Assembly (NCBI GenBank): GCA_002402275.1
Contig: DHFN01000118.1
Coordinates: forward strand, 1 to 25,851
DNA length: 25,851 bases
Direction: 5' to 3'
From: Anaerolineales bacterium UBA4823
GTDB lineage: Bacteria; Chloroflexota; Anaerolineae; Anaerolineales; UBA4823
The notes under the pieces were generated by a model that was not told where the DNA came from, searched no databases, and worked only from the letters and a program-made list of their open reading frames with translations. A program made the position numbers and the translations under genes. This document shows, one piece after another, positions 24,030 through 25,851 of this stretch (positions are counted from its first letter, which is position 1; the number at the start of each line of letters is the position of its first letter).

Positions 24030-25076
24030 ACCAAATCCTTTGCGTTCCCAATCACGGCGGTTTTTAATGGGTAATTCATAGATTGGTGTGTTCCAGCGAA
24101 AGAGCCATTTTGCATCTTCATTTTTCATATTGACACAGCCATGACTCATTTGGATTCCGAAATTGTTGTGCCAATAAGTTCCATGAAAAGCAACTCCGGT
24201 ATCCACAAAAAAAGAAGTCCAGGGAACGCCAGGTAATGAAAAACCACTTCCGTCATCTGCATCTGGATTTCCCGAGACGCTTCCCATGTGTTTGTTAGGC
24301 ATTTTGGAAAATATGTGAAATTCCCCTTTTGGAGTCGCCGTAGGAATCCCGTTCGGGCTGGTTCGCGATGAGGGAATACCAGTCGAAACCCGCGCCCGAT
24401 AGACTTCCTTACCATATTCAAAAGCGATCATGGTTTGGGTGTGAATATCTACTTCGATTAATTTCTTTTCTGGGGGTATGTCAACTGAAATAGGAGCATA
24501 TTCTTCATCTTTTATGGGGCGTAAATGAATAGCTGGAACGTAATAAATTAATGTATCCGTCAGCTCGGAGGTTATTTGATACCAGGGCTGTTGATCTGGG
24601 CCTTCTACCACATCAGTCACCCAATGAGTGGTTTCATAATAAAGAGGAGCCGATTCCCATCTCGTCCAAGTGTTTTTGTATTCGAAAGCTGGTGTATAAG
24701 GCACAGTCACTTCGCATAGCTGTCCGTAATCGGGAACACTTCGTAATGGTTCATTAAGGGTGACTTTTACCCTTTGGATATGAGCTGAATGCAGATAGCC
24801 TCCCCAAACCCGATACCAAAGAGGGTTATAAGCTGGACCATTCGGTGAAATTACTTCTTCGTAAATATTGACCAATTGGTCTCGATATCGTTTGCCAATA
24901 ATTTGACTATCATCACGGGGCAAACTATAAAGGTCTAATTCTTTAATGGCAACTCGACCCAATTGACCATATCCAGTTTCGGGATACTTTGGAAAGATTG
25001 GAGAAAAAGCTAATCCACCTAATGCCAGGGCACTAAGTTTAAGGAAACTTCTGCGTGAAATAGACGAATTTGGCAT
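24009..25076 (-). CDS. Tat-exported L,D-transpeptidase (YkuD domain)
   Basis: A protein of 355 residues. A twin-arginine signal peptide SRRSFLKLSALALGGLAF (about residues 7-24) shows that it is exported folded. The middle (about 40-195) is a beta-rich, SH3-like pair of repeats (AIKELDLYSLPRDD, PLWYRVWGGYLHS). The C-terminal YkuD domain (about 205-355) contains SPNGIPTATPKGEFHI and the catalytic motif: H298 in HGTYWHNNFG and SHGCVNM with H312 and nucleophile C314. The enzyme makes 3-3 cross-links in peptidoglycan or attaches proteins to it. I chose ATG 25074-25076 because it gives a normal Tat n-region. ATG 25092 and TTG 25113 are alternatives, and none has a strong ribosome-binding site. Confidence 0.92.
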   Translation of the reverse strand: MPNSSISRRSFLKLSALALGGLAFSPIFPKYPETGYGQLGRVAIKELDLYSLPRDDSQIIGKRYRDQLVNIYEEVISPNGPAYNPLWYRVWGGYLHSAHIQRVKVTLNEPLRSVPDYGQLCEVTVPYTPAFEYKNTWTRWESAPLYYETTHWVTDVVEGPDQQPWYQITSELTDTLIYYVPAIHLRPIKDEEYAPISVDIPPEKKLIEVDIHTQTMIAFEYGKEVYRARVSTGIPSSRTSPNGIPTATPKGEFHIFSKMPNKHMGSVSGNPDADDGSGFSLPGVPWTSFFVDTGVAFHGTYWHNNFGIQMSHGCVNMKNEDAKWLFRWNTPIYELPIKNRRDWERKGFGTRVIVK

Positions 25077-25107
25077 GTGCTCAATTATAATCATTTCCGG
25101 AAAATAG

Positions 25108-25136
25108 TTGCGCAAAGAGAAAATATATGGTATATT
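25108..25136 (+). promoter_or_regulatory. Putative promoter placing +1 at the foot of a hairpin
   Basis: TTGCGC (25108-25113), 17 bases, then TATATT (25131-25136). The predicted start, about 25143, is the first base of the GC-rich stem that follows. The -35 lies within the region just upstream of the oppositely oriented L,D-transpeptidase gene. Confidence 0.4.
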
Positions 25137-25142
25137 AAATTT

Positions 25143-25185
25143 GCGGACGTCCGGGTGCCCCCCTCACCCGGGCGTCCGCATTTTT
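25143..25185 (+). terminator. Strong GC-rich hairpin followed by T5
   Basis: GCGGACGTCCGGGTG (25143-25157) pairs over 15 positions with CACCCGGGCGTCCGC (25165-25179), with one G-U pair and a seven-base C-rich loop. A and five T follow at 25180-25185. The form is that of an intrinsic terminator reading left to right, yet no plus-strand gene precedes it within 1.1 kb. It may terminate antisense transcription, act as a 5' structure of the dodecin transcript, or be a dispersed repeat. Confidence 0.75.
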
Positions 25186-25243
25186 ATCAACCAGTCAGGC
25201 TGTTGAATAGGTTGAGATTTTATCAGGTTTCTGGTTTTATCCT

Positions 25244-25272
25244 TTGAAAAATTCACCTCCATTGGGTAAAAT
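25244..25272 (+). promoter_or_regulatory. Promoter of the dodecin gene
   Basis: TTGAAA (25244-25249), a 17-base spacer, then TAAAAT (25267-25272): good -35 and -10 elements at optimal distance. The expected start near 25279 leaves a leader of about 44 bases. Confidence 0.6.
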
Positions 25273-25322
25273 AGAAATATTACAGGAGACTCATACTATA
25301 TTTTATTTGGAAAGGATTAACT

Positions 25323-25538
25323 ATGGCTGATACAGTTTATAAAATGACTGAATTAACCGGTACTTCTTCAACCAGTATCGAGGATGCTATCCAAACCACC
25401 ATTGCCAGAGCCGCGAAAACAGTGCGGCAGATGCGTTGGCTGGAGGTGGTAGAAATCCGTGGGCGGATTGATAAAGACCAGGTGGGTCAATGGCAAGTAA
25501 AAATAAATGTTGGTTTTGCATTGGAAGACGAAGATTAA
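25323..25538 (+). CDS. Dodecin, flavin-storage protein
   Basis: A protein of 71 residues, the normal length. Dodecins form hollow twelve-subunit spheres that bind flavin pairs and buffer free FMN or riboflavin in the cytoplasm. Visible family features are YKMTELTGTSSTSIEDAIQ, the helix IARAAKTVRQMRWLEVVEIRG with the flavin-stacking tryptophan W39, and the strand GQWQVKINVGFALE with the flavin-contacting glutamine. AAGGA lies six bases before the ATG, and a good promoter lies at 25244-25272. The gene stands alone between the L,D-transpeptidase and the restriction-type fragment. Confidence 0.95.
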   Translation: MADTVYKMTELTGTSSTSIEDAIQTTIARAAKTVRQMRWLEVVEIRGRIDKDQVGQWQVKINVGFALEDED

Positions 25539-25575
25539 AATTGTTGATTTTGCTTGATTAAGTTGTCCTAATTAC

Positions 25576-25598
25576 TGTATTTCGCTTTGTGAAATACA
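25576..25598. terminator. Hairpin between dodecin and the edge gene
   Basis: TGTATTTC (25576-25583) pairs with GAAATACA (25591-25598) around GCTTTGT. It lies between the convergent ends of dodecin and the minus-strand fragment and could serve both. Neither side has a long T run. Confidence 0.4.
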
Positions 25599-25612
25599 CT
25601 ATCGTTTGCAAA

Positions 25613-25851
25613 TTAACCGATTTTCCCCGCAAAATCAACGAAGTTATCAAACCAATATCGTTTGTAATTATCCAAAACCCCCGCTATCCCGTGATTCGGT
25701 TTAAGCAATAGTTTTGTATTTATTGTAAAACCGTTGTATGAAAAATCTTTGCTTTGCTTTTGTTCGCCAATTTCAAATAGCCTTGAAAAGCCGTCAATTT
25801 TTCTATATCCGTCTGCGTGTTCGGTCCCTTTCGGGTCAACGAACAAAATCA
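25613..25851 (-). CDS. C-terminal fragment of a type III restriction (Res)/DEAD-box helicase-type protein, 5' end outside window
   Basis: The frame is open to the right edge (…ILFVDPKGTEH) and ends at TAA 25613-25615, giving 78 visible codons. The motif VDPKG, followed by HADGYRKIDGFSRLFE and the closing LLLKPNHGIAGVLDNYKRYWFD, resembles as I recall it the C-terminal nuclease region of type III restriction Res subunits and related helicase-nucleases. There D-x-K would be part of the PD-(D/E)xK site. This is recognition from memory of the family and not from a search. The gene would belong to a defence locus that continues to the right. It is convergent with dodecin. Confidence 0.6.
   Translation of the reverse strand, partial: ILFVDPKGTEHADGYRKIDGFSRLFEIGEQKQSKDFSYNGFTINTKLLLKPNHGIAGVLDNYKRYWFDNFVDFAGKIG

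Overview
The window looks like chromosomal DNA of an AT-rich anaerobic bacterium. I infer Chloroflexota, probably class Anaerolineae. The grounds are the style of the genes: large soluble TPR proteins, cytosolic or two-helix PAS/GAF histidine kinases, a Tat-exported YkuD L,D-transpeptidase, lipoproteins with LGFP-like repeats, and a MoeA fused to a periplasmic-binding-protein-like domain. No rRNA, tRNA, CRISPR array or complete mobile element is visible.

Region 1 (1-7462, minus strand) is a compact gene series, probably one operon. In transcription order it holds a TIM-barrel protein of unknown function, an FtsZ with an altered T7 loop, a 77-residue protein, a small membrane protein, a 247-residue anchored protein, a two-helix membrane protein, and a TPR protein of more than 1,071 residues that runs off the left edge. 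Nothing from a classical dcw cluster is present.

Region 2 (7463-9350) is a 379-base AT-rich divergent spacer with two inverted repeats, a promoter-like site and a possible 48-codon ORF. It is followed by a lipoprotein built from four related repeats.

Region 3 (9356-14012, minus strand) is a sigma-54 module. It contains rpoN, an NtrB-like kinase and an NtrC-like activator that has no C-terminal DNA-binding domain. A near-consensus -24/-12 promoter (13996-14011) lies just upstream of rpoN, followed by a 19-bp palindrome over the expected start site. Together these suggest a self-regulating sigma-54 circuit.

Region 4 (14248-19503, plus strand) holds a monofunctional proline dehydrogenase with its own terminator, then a degenerate UbiA-like membrane protein and two different moeA genes in tandem, the second fused to a binding-protein-like domain.

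Region 5 (19641-23954, plus strand) has a Bcp peroxiredoxin, a NarL-type two-component pair whose kinase has a four-cysteine GAF region, and a lipoprotein HlyD-type adaptor without visible transporter genes.

Region 6 (23955-25851) has a Tat-exported L,D-transpeptidase on the minus strand, a GC-rich hairpin directly behind a promoter-like sequence, a dodecin gene with a good promoter, and at the right edge the C-terminal part of what looks like a type III restriction/helicase protein.
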